Assembly (NCBI GenBank): GCA_005503165.1
Contig: SCNT01000010.1
Location: 60,450-124,449, forward strand
DNA from: Sphingomonadaceae bacterium 3R27E2-A
GTDB lineage: Bacteria; Pseudomonadota; Alphaproteobacteria; Sphingomonadales; Sphingomonadaceae
Length of the DNA stretch: 64,000 bases
Direction of reading: 5' to 3'
In this document: positions 26,160 through 34,500 of the stretch, piece by piece
Layout: each line of letters starts with the position of its first letter
Position numbering within the stretch: the first letter of the stretch is position 1
Made by a program: the position numbers and the translations under genes
Notes under the pieces: generated by a model
Databases searched by the model: none
Seen by the model: the letters and a program-made list of their open reading frames with translations, nothing else
Told to the model about the DNA's origin: nothing

Positions 26160-27022
26160 CGCACCGCCTCGGCCCAAAGCTGTTCGACGAGCGCCATGCC
26201 GCTCGCACTGTCGGGATAGGCGATGGTGAAGGCCGGGGTCTCGCGCACCAGCCGGGTCAGCGCGGCAAAACCCGCTTCGCCGAGCGCGATATAGTTGGTG
26301 GAGGCCTCGGTCAGCCGGACGAAGGCCTCGCCCTCGCCGATCCGCTCGATCGCGGGCGCGCCCCCGAACTGCGGGAAGAGCAGGAGCACGGGGCGGACGG
26401 GCTCGTGCATCGCCGCGACGGCGTCGGCGCGCGGAATCAGGTGACGGATGTCGCCCTTCGGTGTGCCCGCGAGCAGCGGCCCCAGCCGCGCCGCGTCGAC
26501 GCGCGCCGCGACCTCGGCGATGGCTTCGTTCTTGAGGCTAACCGCGCGGGGGAAAGCGAGCGCGTCGCCGCTCGCCGGGTCGATCAGCGTGAACTCGTCA
26601 CCCATCAGCCGCCAGCCGGCCTCGCCGAGCAGCGCGGCGAGCGTCGACTTGCCCGAGCCCGAGGCGCCCGACAGGATGACGCTGCGCCCGTCGCGCGCGA
26701 CCGCGCTCGCGTGGAGCAGCAGGTGGCGCCGCCAACCCAACGCGATCTGGAGATTCATCCCCATCTCGGCGGCGAGCAGCCCCATCGACAGCGGCAGCGG
26801 CAGCGCGTCGGGGACGATATAGTCGCCGCCGATATGCACGGAGGGGCGCAGCCAGCGGCGCCAAGGGCGGTTGGCGTAGAGCCGCACGGTCGCGTCGGCG
26901 GGGCGGGTTTCGTCCTGCGGATAGGCCGCGTAGAGTCGCGCGAGCGCAGCGACGGGCTCCGCCCAGTCGCTGCCGATGCGGAATTGCACCGGGCCGACCG
27001 CGATGCGAATGTTGTGCCTCAT
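26156..27022 (-). CDS. HprK-related kinase A
   Basis: A 288-residue P-loop protein related to the C-terminal kinase domain of HPr kinase/phosphorylase. The Walker A motif is GASGSGKST at 119-127, preceded by LLLHASAVARDG and followed by LMGDEFTLIDPASG. A degenerate N-terminal domain (about 100 residues) replaces that of true HprK. No PTS HPr gene is nearby. This matches the 'HprK-related kinase A' family (TIGR04352 from memory), whose target is unknown. ATG 27022 overlaps the PqqD-like gene's stop (ATGA). Confidence 0.85.
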   Translation of the reverse strand: MRHNIRIAVGPVQFRIGSDWAEPVAALARLYAAYPQDETRPADATVRLYANRPWRRWLRPSVHIGGDYIVPDALPLPLSMGLLAAEMGMNLQIALGWRRHLLLHASAVARDGRSVILSGASGSGKSTLAALLGEAGWRLMGDEFTLIDPASGDALAFPRAVSLKNEAIAEVAARVDAARLGPLLAGTPKGDIRHLIPRADAVAAMHEPVRPVLLLFPQFGGAPAIERIGEGEAFVRLTEASTNYIALGEAGFAALTRLVRETPAFTIAYPDSASGMALVEQLWAEAVR

Positions 27023-27300
27023 ACAGGCTCGACCAGCCCCATCGCGGCGAGTTCGTCGAGCCGCTCGGCCAGGATCGCCGCGGCATCGCCTTCGCCGTCG
27101 AGGTCGAAGCTGTCGGCGAGGCGCGCTGCGAGCGTGGTGGCATCGCACGGCCCGGCGGCGAGCGCGGCGAGGATTTCGGGCATCGGCTGGGTGACGAGAT
27201 GCGTCTGCTGCGATCGGCGGTCGAAGATCGCGGCGAGTTCGCCGAGCGGCTCGATGCGCAGCGCCCCCTCCCCCGCTGCGCGATAGGCGGGGTCAGCCAT
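27019..27300 (-). CDS. PqqD-like peptide-binding protein of the HPr-rel-A gene set
   Basis: A 93-residue protein of the PqqD/RRE-like winged-helix type: FDRRSQQTHLVTQPMPEILAAL, then PCDATTLAARLADSFDLDGEGDAAAILAERLDELAAMGLVE. PqqD-type domains bind precursor peptides for modifying enzymes. The variant linked to HprK-related kinase A (TIGR04353 from memory) has no known peptide. Its ATG lies eight bases inside the MarR gene's end, and its own stop overlaps the kinase start, so all three are translationally coupled. Confidence 0.82.
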   Translation of the reverse strand: MADPAYRAAGEGALRIEPLGELAAIFDRRSQQTHLVTQPMPEILAALAAGPCDATTLAARLADSFDLDGEGDAAAILAERLDELAAMGLVEPV

Positions 27301-27739
27301 AATCTTCGGCGGCGGCGGTGAGCTTGGCGAGGATCGCGAGCAGGGTCGCGCGCTCGGCGGCGGTGATATTGGTCTCGAGCCGCGCCTCGCTCGCGAGCGC
27401 GGCGGGGACGATCGCGTCGTAGAGCTCGCGGCCCGTTTCGGTCAGGTCGAGATGGTGCGAGCGGCCGTCGGCCTCATGCGCCTGTCGCGCGATCAGCCGG
27501 CGGTCGGCGAGCGCCTTCGCCGCGCGGTTGACGGTGACCTTGTCCATGCGCGTCGCCTGGACCAGTTCGCGCTGGGTCTTGGGCTTACCCTCGCCGAGGA
27601 TCGCCATCAGCCGCCATTCGGGGATCTTGAGCCCGAAGCGGTTCTGATATTCCGCCGCGATCCGCTCCGACAGCGCGTTCGACGCGATCGAGAGGCGGTA
27701 CGGCAGGAAATTGTCGAGGTTGAGTTTCTTGGCAGCCAT
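27293..27739 (-). CDS. MarR-family transcriptional regulator
   Basis: A 148-residue winged-helix regulator: LNLDNFLPYRLSIASNALSERIAAEYQNRFGLKIPEWRLM, HTH region QRELVQATRMDKVTVNRAAKAL, wing HEADGRSHHLDLTETG. AGGAAGAG precedes ATG 27739 (MAAKKLNLDN); a reading to 27868 is rejected. It opens the operon with the PqqD-like, kinase and nucleotidyltransferase genes, so it may control them and itself. The 138-base upstream gap has a weak ACAG-N5-CTGT dyad and no strong promoter that I can call. Confidence 0.9.
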   Translation of the reverse strand: MAAKKLNLDNFLPYRLSIASNALSERIAAEYQNRFGLKIPEWRLMAILGEGKPKTQRELVQATRMDKVTVNRAAKALADRRLIARQAHEADGRSHHLDLTETGRELYDAIVPAALASEARLETNITAAERATLLAILAKLTAAAEDYG

Positions 27740-27877
27740 CTCTTCCTGTTCCCCCACGCGCATACCCGGCGCGGCGAACCTAGACAGGGCGGTATCGCGG
27801 CGCAATGCCGATGCCGACAGGATTTCTGTACCCATATGAAGATTGAGGTCGTTTGGGGGTGGAAGCACGACTTAGCC

Positions 27878-28027
27878 GATCCTCCATGTCGCGAAGCGAT
27901 GGGGAGGGGGACCGCCGCCGTAGGCGGTGGTGGAGGGGCCGCGAGGTAGCACGACGCCCGACGGCGTCGGCCCCTCCGTCAGCCCTGCGGGCTGCCACCT
28001 CCCCATCGCTTCGCGACAGGGAGGATT
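27878..28027. repeat. Intergenic palindromic repeat, about 140 bp class, copy C
   Basis: Bounded by GATCCTCCATGTCGCGAAGC and GCTTCGCGACAGGGAGGATT; the outer 20 bases pair almost fully. The inner parts (CCGCCGCCGTAGGCGGTGG, CGCCCGACGGCGTCGG, AGCCCTGCGGGCT) form smaller hairpins. It lies in the 329-base gap upstream of the MarR operon and 40 bases downstream of the TonB receptor stop. Confidence 0.92.
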
Positions 28028-28068
28028 ATTACGTCGCCTCCCGCCCGTGACCCGCCACTCCGACGATC

Positions 28069-30135
28069 CTAAAACGACGCGCGCACGCCTACCCAGAGCG
28101 TGCGCGGCGTCGCGCGCTCGACGATGCCCGCCGACGAAATCGCCGCCGGGACCAGTTCGTCGAACAGATTTTCGCCGCGCGCCTCGATGCTGATTGCGTC
28201 GGAGAAGCGCCAGGATAGGCCAGCGTCGAGCGTCAGCGCATCGCCGAGCACCAGCAAGCCGAGATCGTCCTCATTCTGTTCGCCGATATAGCGCAAGGTC
28301 GCGAAGCCGCCCAGCGGCCCGCTGCCGTTGCCGCGCAGCGTCAGGCTGCCGCCGTGTTCCGCGATCTGCGCCGGCTTGCGGCCGTCGAGCGCGGCGGCGG
28401 CGCCCTTGGCATCGACCTCGGCGTCGGTGAAGGCATAGGTCGCGCGCAGCGTCGCGGGGCCGATCCGCTGCTCGGCGGCGAATTCGATGCCCTTGCTGTC
28501 GATCGCGCCCAGATTCTGCCGCTGGTTGAGGTTCGGTGCGAGCGTCACATTGGCGATGGCGTTCGACAGACGGTTGGCGAAGAGCGTCGCCGACAGCCTG
28601 GTGTTGCCGCGGGTCCAGTCGATCCCGACCTCGCCGCCCCACAGGCGCTCGGGTTCGAGCATCTCGTTCGCGGTGGTCACCTCGGCGCCGACGCGGAAGG
28701 GGCGGTAGAGTTCGTTGAGCGTCGGCAGGCGCCAGCCGCGATAGGCTGCGGCGCGGAGCGACAGCGCGTCCGAGGTCCAGCGCAGGCCGGCGCGGCCGCT
28801 GCCTTCCCAGCCGCGGCGTGCCCGAAAGCTGAGGTCGGTGATCGGGCCGCCGCCGATATTGCGCTCGAGGCGATACCCCTCGCCGAGCCGCCAACGGTCG
28901 ACCCGCCCGCTCAACGTCCAGAGCAAACCGTCATCGGCATCGCCCGATGTCCATTCGGCGAAAGCGCCGACGGTGTCGCTGCCGCCGCCCGCGCTGCGGT
29001 GGCGTCCCGGGGTGGTGCCGCTGAAGAAAAAATCCTCCTCGGTGCGCCCGGTGGTCCGCCGCCAGTCGGCGCCGACGCGCAGCGGATTGGCGCCGGCGAT
29101 CGCGGGGCGCAGCTCGAAACGCGCGCCGAGACCGGTTGCGGGCACACGCTGAAAGAGCGCGGGCGCGACGCTGTTCCGTCCCGCGGCGACGCTGGCGAAG
29201 CCGCTTTCGAAATCGCGGACCTGGACATAGGCGAGCGCGAGCCATTGGGTCGCGGCCATGGGATCGTGGACGAAGCGCAGGCTGGCGTCGACGCCGTCGG
29301 TCTTGCTGGTCGTGAAGCCGGTGCCGCGGTCGCGGCGGTCGGCGAAACCGCGCAGGCTCGCCTCGATGCGGCTGTCGGCGCCCGCATCGAAGCGCAGGCG
29401 CACGCCGAGCCCGCCCTGTTCGTAGGGCGCGGCGCGGTCGGCGAGGCCGCGCTGGCCCTCGGTTACGGGCACGAAGCCGTCACCGCGGCTGTAGCGGCCG
29501 TCGAGCGCGACCTGGCCGTTGCCGCGTATCGTCCCGGCCGAAAGCGACGCGTCCCAGCCGTCGCGGCTGCCATAGGCGGCGCTGGCCTCGACTCCCTGCG
29601 TCATGCTCGAATGGAGGCCGATCGTCCCCGCGAGTGCGCCGGGCCCGTCGGTCCCGCTGCCGCCGCCGCGCGTGACGAGAATGCCGCCGAGGTGGATCGC
29701 GTCATAGGCGCTCCACGCGACCCAGCCGCCGAAGGGATCGGCCTGCGGCACGCCGTCGAGCGTCACCAGCGCGCGGCTCGACGCGTTGCCGCCGAGCCCG
29801 CGCAGCGTCACGCCCTGGCTCGTCGGATGCGCCGAGCGCCCGTCGGAGCGACGGAACTGGACGATGCCCGCTTCGTCGCGCAGGCGGTTCTCGATCCGCG
29901 CGCCGAGCCCCTGCTCGGGATAGGCGATCAGGCTGGAGACCTGGACGGTGTCGCTATCCGCGGGGCGCAGCACGCCGCTGCCGCGCACGACGATCTCTTC
30001 GGTCGACGGGCGCGGGAAGGTGAAGCTGCAACAGCCGCCGTCGTCTTCTGCCGCGGGTGGACCGGCCTGCGCGTCCTGCGCCATCGCCGCCGCCGGCATC
30101 ACCAGCAGCGCGGCCCCCGTCAGCAGCCGGATCAC
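28069..30135 (-). CDS. TonB-dependent outer-membrane receptor
   Basis: A 688-residue protein: signal peptide (VIRLLTGAALLVMPAAAMAQ), N-terminal plug domain (RIENRLRDEAGIVQFRRSDGRSAHPTSQ, VTLRGLGGNASSRALVTLDGVPQADPFGG) and a C-terminal 22-strand barrel ending in an aromatic residue (TLWVGVRASF). Its ligand is not predictable, and a CCSFTF segment just after the signal is unusual. GTG 30135 overlaps the upstream isomerase stop (GTGA). It is last in an operon with a beta-helix protein, a dihaem cytochrome and a GST-like isomerase. Confidence 0.92.
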   Translation of the reverse strand: MIRLLTGAALLVMPAAAMAQDAQAGPPAAEDDGGCCSFTFPRPSTEEIVVRGSGVLRPADSDTVQVSSLIAYPEQGLGARIENRLRDEAGIVQFRRSDGRSAHPTSQGVTLRGLGGNASSRALVTLDGVPQADPFGGWVAWSAYDAIHLGGILVTRGGGSGTDGPGALAGTIGLHSSMTQGVEASAAYGSRDGWDASLSAGTIRGNGQVALDGRYSRGDGFVPVTEGQRGLADRAAPYEQGGLGVRLRFDAGADSRIEASLRGFADRRDRGTGFTTSKTDGVDASLRFVHDPMAATQWLALAYVQVRDFESGFASVAAGRNSVAPALFQRVPATGLGARFELRPAIAGANPLRVGADWRRTTGRTEEDFFFSGTTPGRHRSAGGGSDTVGAFAEWTSGDADDGLLWTLSGRVDRWRLGEGYRLERNIGGGPITDLSFRARRGWEGSGRAGLRWTSDALSLRAAAYRGWRLPTLNELYRPFRVGAEVTTANEMLEPERLWGGEVGIDWTRGNTRLSATLFANRLSNAIANVTLAPNLNQRQNLGAIDSKGIEFAAEQRIGPATLRATYAFTDAEVDAKGAAAALDGRKPAQIAEHGGSLTLRGNGSGPLGGFATLRYIGEQNEDDLGLLVLGDALTLDAGLSWRFSDAISIEARGENLFDELVPAAISSAGIVERATPRTLWVGVRASF

Positions 30136-30764
30136 GCCGGCTTGACCGCGTCGGGGTGTGCCTTCTGGAAGGCGTCGAGTTCCATACACGCCGCGTCGAT
30201 CGCGACGAGCCGCGGATAGGCATCGAGCGACACCTCGAAGCGGCGCGCATTGTACATCTGCGGCACGAGGCAGCAGTCGGCGATCCCCGGCGTCTCACCG
30301 CCGAGATAGGTCCCCTCGCCCGCCATCGCCTCAAGCGCCTCGAAGCCCTGCGCGATCCAGGTCGCGATCCAGCGGTCTTTCGTTTGCTCGTTGAGCCCGA
30401 GGTCCCTGGTCAGATATTTGAGCACGCGCAGGTTGTTCAGCGGGTGGATGTCGCTCGCGATCACCTGCGCCTGCGCCAGCGCGACCGCGCGCGGCATCGC
30501 CTCGTCGGGGATCAGCCGCGGTTCGGGGTAGGCGCGGTCGAGCCAGTCGATGATCGCGAGGCTCTGGATGATCGTCTCGCCGTCGGCGACGAGCAAGGGC
30601 ACGAAGCCTTGCGCATTGAGCTCGAGATAGGCGTCGCTGCGCTGCTCGCCCGCGATCAGGCTGATCTCGACGCGCTCGTAGGCGAGCCCCTTGAGATTGA
30701 GCGCGATGCGCACGCGAAAACTGGCCGAGGAGCGGAAATAATCGTGGAGGACGAGGCGGGTCAT
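30132..30764 (-). CDS. maiA: Maleylacetoacetate isomerase / zeta-class glutathione transferase
   Basis: A 210-residue zeta-class GST. The glutathione-site motif SSASFRVRIALNLKG is near the N terminus, with GFVPLLVADGETIIQSLAIIDWLD and the C-domain ADCCLVPQMYNARRF. In tyrosine breakdown it isomerises maleylacetoacetate to fumarylacetoacetate, but no other tyrosine-pathway gene is near. Here it sits inside an envelope operon, so its true substrate may differ. ATG 30764; its stop overlaps the TonB receptor GTG. Confidence 0.88.
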   Translation of the reverse strand: MTRLVLHDYFRSSASFRVRIALNLKGLAYERVEISLIAGEQRSDAYLELNAQGFVPLLVADGETIIQSLAIIDWLDRAYPEPRLIPDEAMPRAVALAQAQVIASDIHPLNNLRVLKYLTRDLGLNEQTKDRWIATWIAQGFEALEAMAGEGTYLGGETPGIADCCLVPQMYNARRFEVSLDAYPRLVAIDAACMELDAFQKAHPDAVKPA

Positions 30765-30771
30765 GCGCGCC

Positions 30772-31800
30772 CTAATGCGCGTCTTTGGGCATCTCGGCAA
30801 TCCATTGCCGCAGCAGCGCCGCGCCTTCCTTGTGCACCGTCGAGCGCCCGACCTCAGGCATCGCGATGCCGGGGTCGGTGCTTTCGAGGCGGTAGATCAT
30901 AAAGCTGTGGTCGGGATCGCCGGGCTGAATCGCGAAATCCATGCCGCCGCTGCCGCGCCCGGCGGCGGTCGGCCGCTTGCCGATGCCGTAATTCACCGTG
31001 GTCGGATCGTCGGTCCAGCGCAGGAACAGCCCGCTGTTCGACGCGCTGCCCGCGGGGTTGTGGCAATGCGCGCAGTTGACGTCGAGATAGGCGCGGGCGC
31101 GGCTTTCGACGCTACCCGACTTGGGATCGTCCCATTGGGGCATGGTTGGCTTGAGCGCCGCGGGGTCTTCGAAATAGACGCTCTGAAAATGCTCGGAGCC
31201 CGGTGGGTCTAGCACGAAGTTGCGGCCTTTGGGGCCGATCGGAACGATTTCTCCGTTGAGGCTGTGGCATTCCTTGCACTGGTTCTTGTTGGGCACCGCA
31301 TAGCGGATTTCGTGCGTTTGGCCGTCGGGGCTCTTGAAACGCACCGGCACGCGCCGCCCGCCGAGCGCGAGCGTTGCATCCTTGCCGTCGGCGTCCCAGA
31401 TATAGGGCAGCGCGACCCAACCGCTCGCGCGGCGGATCAGCAGGCGCGTCTCGACCGGGCGCCCCTCGTTCACATCCGGCCAGCCGAAGCTCTTGATGAG
31501 CACCGTGCCGACCGGAAATTCGATCGTCCCGTCGGCGAGCACGCGCGCCTTCTTGCCTGCGGGGATCGAGATATAGCGATGCTTGTCGGTGTAATCGCTG
31601 AACAGCGGCGTGCGCAGCGTATAGCCGATGCGGGCCAGCGGCGCGCGCGGGCTGCCCGCGTGGAACAGCCCGAACGCCGACAGTTTCGGCGGCATCGCGT
31701 CGCTGTCGATGACGTCCTGATTGACCCCGGGCAGCGGCACACCGCTGGCCCCGCTCGCACAGAGCAGCGCCGCGGCCAGCGCGGCGAAAACGCGCTTCAC
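30772..31800 (-). CDS. Exported dihaem c-type cytochrome (SO2930/HNE_0200 family)
   Basis: A 342-residue exported protein (signal VKRVFAALAAALLCASGASG) with two haem-binding motifs, C175-KE-C178-H and C243-AH-C246-H. The first lies in VPNKNQCKECHSLNGEIVPIGPK and the second in LDVNCAHCHNPAG. This matches a family of unknown function (TIGR03806 from memory) that typically accompanies a parallel beta-helix protein (TIGR03805), as here. Likely a periplasmic electron carrier. GTG 31800 overlaps the beta-helix gene's stop (GTGA). Confidence 0.88.
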   Translation of the reverse strand: MKRVFAALAAALLCASGASGVPLPGVNQDVIDSDAMPPKLSAFGLFHAGSPRAPLARIGYTLRTPLFSDYTDKHRYISIPAGKKARVLADGTIEFPVGTVLIKSFGWPDVNEGRPVETRLLIRRASGWVALPYIWDADGKDATLALGGRRVPVRFKSPDGQTHEIRYAVPNKNQCKECHSLNGEIVPIGPKGRNFVLDPPGSEHFQSVYFEDPAALKPTMPQWDDPKSGSVESRARAYLDVNCAHCHNPAGSASNSGLFLRWTDDPTTVNYGIGKRPTAAGRGSGGMDFAIQPGDPDHSFMIYRLESTDPGIAMPEVGRSTVHKEGAALLRQWIAEMPKDAH

Positions 31801-33005
31801 TGGACCTTCGCCTCCATCGCTGCGGGCAGCTTGATCCCCGGCAGCGCCGCGGGCGGCGTCCCCTTCGACAGGTCGGCGGGTGACGGCTTCGCCTCGCTCC
31901 GCGGCGTGGTGACGTCGGGCAGGTTCAGCGACAGCACGCCGACCTTGTCGAGCACAATGACATTTTCGCCCGCGCCGTCCCACAATACCGGAGGGATCGC
32001 CCCGCCGAACGCCGCCGCGATCTGCGCGCCGCCATCGAACGCCGGGGCGTAACCCGCCTTGCCATGCGCATTGTCGCGCACGACGATCCGGCGCGGCAGC
32101 GGCTGATATTTAGGGTCCTTGTGCTCGTAGCGATAGCCGACGATCATGACGTTCGCGGTGCCGTTCTGGTCGAACGCATTGTCGAAGACCTCGACGTTGC
32201 GGTTCGCCATGATCAGCACCCCGGTGCCGGTCGGCACGCTCGCGACGATATTGCCCTTGGGCGCGAAATTGGGCGTGCTGTTGTCGGCGACCGCATTATC
32301 GAAGACGCGGACATTGTGCCCTCCCTGCATCGGCAGGCTGGGCAGGTCGAACACCAGGATGCCGCCGGTGTTCCTGGTCGCGATATTGTCGTGGACGTCG
32401 GCGTCGTAGCTGTTCTCGATCTCGATCCCCGCGACATTCTCGACCGCGATCGAATCGCGCACGACGATATTCTTCGACTGGCCGACGTAGATGCCCGCGT
32501 CCGACGCGCCGCGGACATAGACGCTGTCGACCAGCACGTCGGTGCTTTCGACGGGGTAGATGCCGTATGCGCCGTTGGTTTCCTTCGGCCCCGCGGTCCA
32601 TTCGACGCGGAGCTTGTGATAGACGATGCGGTCGGCACCCTTCGACTTGATCCCGTCGCCCTTGGTGTTGAGCACCGCAAAATTGGTGAGGAAGACGTCG
32701 TCGCTGGTAACGAGCAGGCCTTCGCCGGCGCCCTGCTGGCCCGCGAAGTCGAGGATCGAGCCCTTTTCGTCGGTGCCCGCGCCGCGGATCGTCACCCCGG
32801 CGACGTCGAGCGACAGGCCGTCGCTGAGGCTCCAGGTGCCCGCACCGAGTTCGACGACATCGCCGGGCTCGGCAACGATCAGCGCTTCCTGGAGTTTCTC
32901 ATTGGCGTCGGCGCCGCCCGCCTCGACCTTGATCGTCTTGGCCGCGGCGGGCGTCGCGGCAACCAGTGCAACGGCCAGCGGCAAAACGAAATGATGGAAT
33001 CGCAT
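31797..33005 (-). CDS. Exported parallel beta-helix repeat protein
   Basis: A 402-residue protein with a signal peptide ([22 protein letters not shown]). A run of parallel beta-helix coils rich in V-x-I/V and Asn follows (VVELGAGTWSLSDGLSLD, VRDSIAVENVAGIEIENSYDADVHDNIATRN, NVEVFDNAFDQNGTANVMIVG). Such right-handed helices bind or cut polysaccharides; no catalytic set is recognisable. It is paired with the dihaem cytochrome gene and opens the operon. The divergent promoter region (33006-33124) contains a CCATG-N7-CATGG dyad at 33059-33075. Confidence 0.88.
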   Translation of the reverse strand: MRFHHFVLPLAVALVAATPAAAKTIKVEAGGADANEKLQEALIVAEPGDVVELGAGTWSLSDGLSLDVAGVTIRGAGTDEKGSILDFAGQQGAGEGLLVTSDDVFLTNFAVLNTKGDGIKSKGADRIVYHKLRVEWTAGPKETNGAYGIYPVESTDVLVDSVYVRGASDAGIYVGQSKNIVVRDSIAVENVAGIEIENSYDADVHDNIATRNTGGILVFDLPSLPMQGGHNVRVFDNAVADNSTPNFAPKGNIVASVPTGTGVLIMANRNVEVFDNAFDQNGTANVMIVGYRYEHKDPKYQPLPRRIVVRDNAHGKAGYAPAFDGGAQIAAAFGGAIPPVLWDGAGENVIVLDKVGVLSLNLPDVTTPRSEAKPSPADLSKGTPPAALPGIKLPAAMEAKVQ

Positions 33006-33124
33006 CAGACTCTCCCTTGTTTTTTGCCAGCATGGTGCAAGAGTGCGGCCATGCCAAGCCATGTTGCTGACATGGATGTAGCTAGGGTCAGGGTCGCAAC
33101 CCCGCCCGCACCGGGGAGACTGTT

Positions 33125-33541
33125 TTGAAACGCATCATCATCGCGGCCACCGCCGCGTCCATCGCCGCATCGCCGGCATCGGCGGTCGCGCCGCCGTCGA
33201 TCACCGGCCGCTGGGCCACCGACGACGGCAAGGCGATCGTCGACATCTATGCCTGCGGCGCGAAGCTGTGCGGCAAGGTGCATAAATTGCTGATCAAGCA
33301 ACCCGCAGGCGGCCAGCGCGACGAGCGCAACCCCGACAAGGCGAAACGAACGCGCCACGTCTCGGGCCTGCAAATCTACTGGGACCTCGCCGCCGACGGC
33401 AATGCGTGGAAGGGGCAAGGATACAGCCCCGAGGACGGGCGTTACTACAAGGCGCAGTTGACGCCGAAGGGCAACAAGATGTCGATGAAGGGCTGCGTGG
33501 CGGTGTTTTGCAAGACGGTGACCTGGACGAAGATGGGGTAG
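33125..33541 (+). CDS. Exported DUF2147-family protein
   Basis: A 138-residue protein with signal peptide (MKRIIIAATAASIAASPASA). The mature part fits DUF2147: ITGRWATDDGKAIVDIYACGAKLCGKV, then DERNPDKAKRTRHVSGLQIYW, GRYYKAQLTPKGNKMSMKGCVAVFCKTVTWTK, with two cysteine pairs. Translation likely starts at TTG 33125, with GGGGAG a suitable six bases or so upstream and no ATG available. Divergent from the beta-helix operon. Periplasmic, function unknown. Confidence 0.85.
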   Translation: MKRIIIAATAASIAASPASAVAPPSITGRWATDDGKAIVDIYACGAKLCGKVHKLLIKQPAGGQRDERNPDKAKRTRHVSGLQIYWDLAADGNAWKGQGYSPEDGRYYKAQLTPKGNKMSMKGCVAVFCKTVTWTKMG

Positions 33542-33546
33542 ATTCT

Positions 33547-33685
33547 GATCCTCCCTGTGCCGAAGCCATGGGGAGGCGGCAGCGGCGTAGCCGCTGACGG
33601 AGGGGCGGAGGCGCGACGTCGCCGCCCCTCCACCACCCGCTTCGCAGGCGGTCCCCCTCCCCATCGCTACGCGACAGGGAGGATT
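33547..33685. repeat. Intergenic palindromic repeat, about 140 bp class, copy D
   Basis: Bounded by GATCCTCCCTGTGCCGAAGC and GCTACGCGACAGGGAGGATT, with inner pairs AGCGGCGTAGCCGCT and GCGGAGGCGCGACGTCGCC. It fills nearly the whole gap between two convergent genes. Confidence 0.92.
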
Positions 33686-33689
33686 AAAA

Positions 33690-34388
33690 TCAGGGCGCAT
33701 CCCCCAGGATCCAGTCGACCCCCGCCGCGACATGGATGCGCGTGGTGTCGTAGACCGGCAGCACATTGGCGTCGGGATCGACGAGCATCACCAGCTCGGT
33801 GCTCGCCAGCACCAGCGCCTGGACATCCTGCTTCGCGATGTCGGTGATGAACGTCTTCATCGTCCGGCGCGAATTTTCGGTAACCTTGCCCTGCATCAGC
33901 TCGTCGTAGATGATATTATCGATCGCCTCGGCGCGCGCGGCGTCATAGGGGGCCAGCGTCAGCCCGTAGCGCACGAGGTTCTGGCGGAACCAGGGTTCGG
34001 TCATCACGCCCTGCGTACCGATCACCGCGGCCGATTTGATCCCGTCGGCCTTCAGTTTCTCGCCAGTCTTGTCGACAATGTGGAGCAAGGGGATCGACAC
34101 CGCGCCCGCGATCTCCTTGGCGATCTTGTGCATCGAATTGGCGGCGACCATCAGTGCGGTCGCGCCCGCGGCCTCGAGCCGCCGCGCCGATTCGATCAGG
34201 ATTGCCTGGGCATTGTCCCATTGCTCGGGGGTCGTGAGCCGCGACAGCTCGCAATAGTTGAGGCTTTCGAGCAGGATCGGCGCCGAACAGGACGTACCGA
34301 TGCGCTTCTGCACGCCCTTGTTGAGGTGGCGGTAATAGAGCTCGGTCGAGGCCCAGCTGATGCCGCCGATCAGGCCGATTTTGCGCAA
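33690..34388 (-). CDS. Aspartate/glutamate racemase-family protein lacking both catalytic cysteines
   Basis: A 232-residue protein clearly of the YgeA/aspartate racemase family: MRKIGLIGGISWASTELYYRHLN, LMVAANSMHKIA, HIVDKTGE, NIIYDELMQG, LVLASTELVML. Family members use one cysteine before NTMHK and one in GCTE; here the positions are Ala82 and Ser196 (AANSMHK and LASTE). It is therefore probably not an active two-base racemase, or works differently. Translation starts at TTG 34388, with a strong GGAGGA upstream. A perfect 11 bp hairpin lies 22 bases upstream of the start. Confidence 0.88.
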   Translation of the reverse strand: MRKIGLIGGISWASTELYYRHLNKGVQKRIGTSCSAPILLESLNYCELSRLTTPEQWDNAQAILIESARRLEAAGATALMVAANSMHKIAKEIAGAVSIPLLHIVDKTGEKLKADGIKSAAVIGTQGVMTEPWFRQNLVRYGLTLAPYDAARAEAIDNIIYDELMQGKVTENSRRTMKTFITDIAKQDVQALVLASTELVMLVDPDANVLPVYDTTRIHVAAGVDWILGDAP

Positions 34389-34409
34389 GATGATCCTCCG
34401 AAATGCAAC

Positions 34410-34437
34410 AGGACCGGGTCTTGGCCGACCCGGTCCT
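34410..34437. promoter_or_regulatory. Perfect 11 bp hairpin upstream of the racemase-like gene
   Basis: AGGACCGGGTC (34410-34420), TTGGCC loop, GACCCGGTCCT (34427-34437). It has no T-run on either strand. It could be a leader hairpin or operator for the gene starting at 34388, or a second stop after pntB. Confidence 0.55.
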
Positions 34438-34449
34438 GGACTTGGCTAG

Positions 34450-34483
34450 AAAAACTGGCGCCGACGGGCAACCCCGCCGGCGA
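34450..34483 (-). terminator. Intrinsic terminator after pntB
   Basis: On the minus strand the stem CGCCGGCGGGG / CCCGTCGGCG with a short loop is followed by CCAGTTTTTCT. It lies 18 bases after the pntB stop codon and closes the transhydrogenase operon. Confidence 0.8.
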
Positions 34484-34500
34484 AACTTTGCGGCGAGGTG

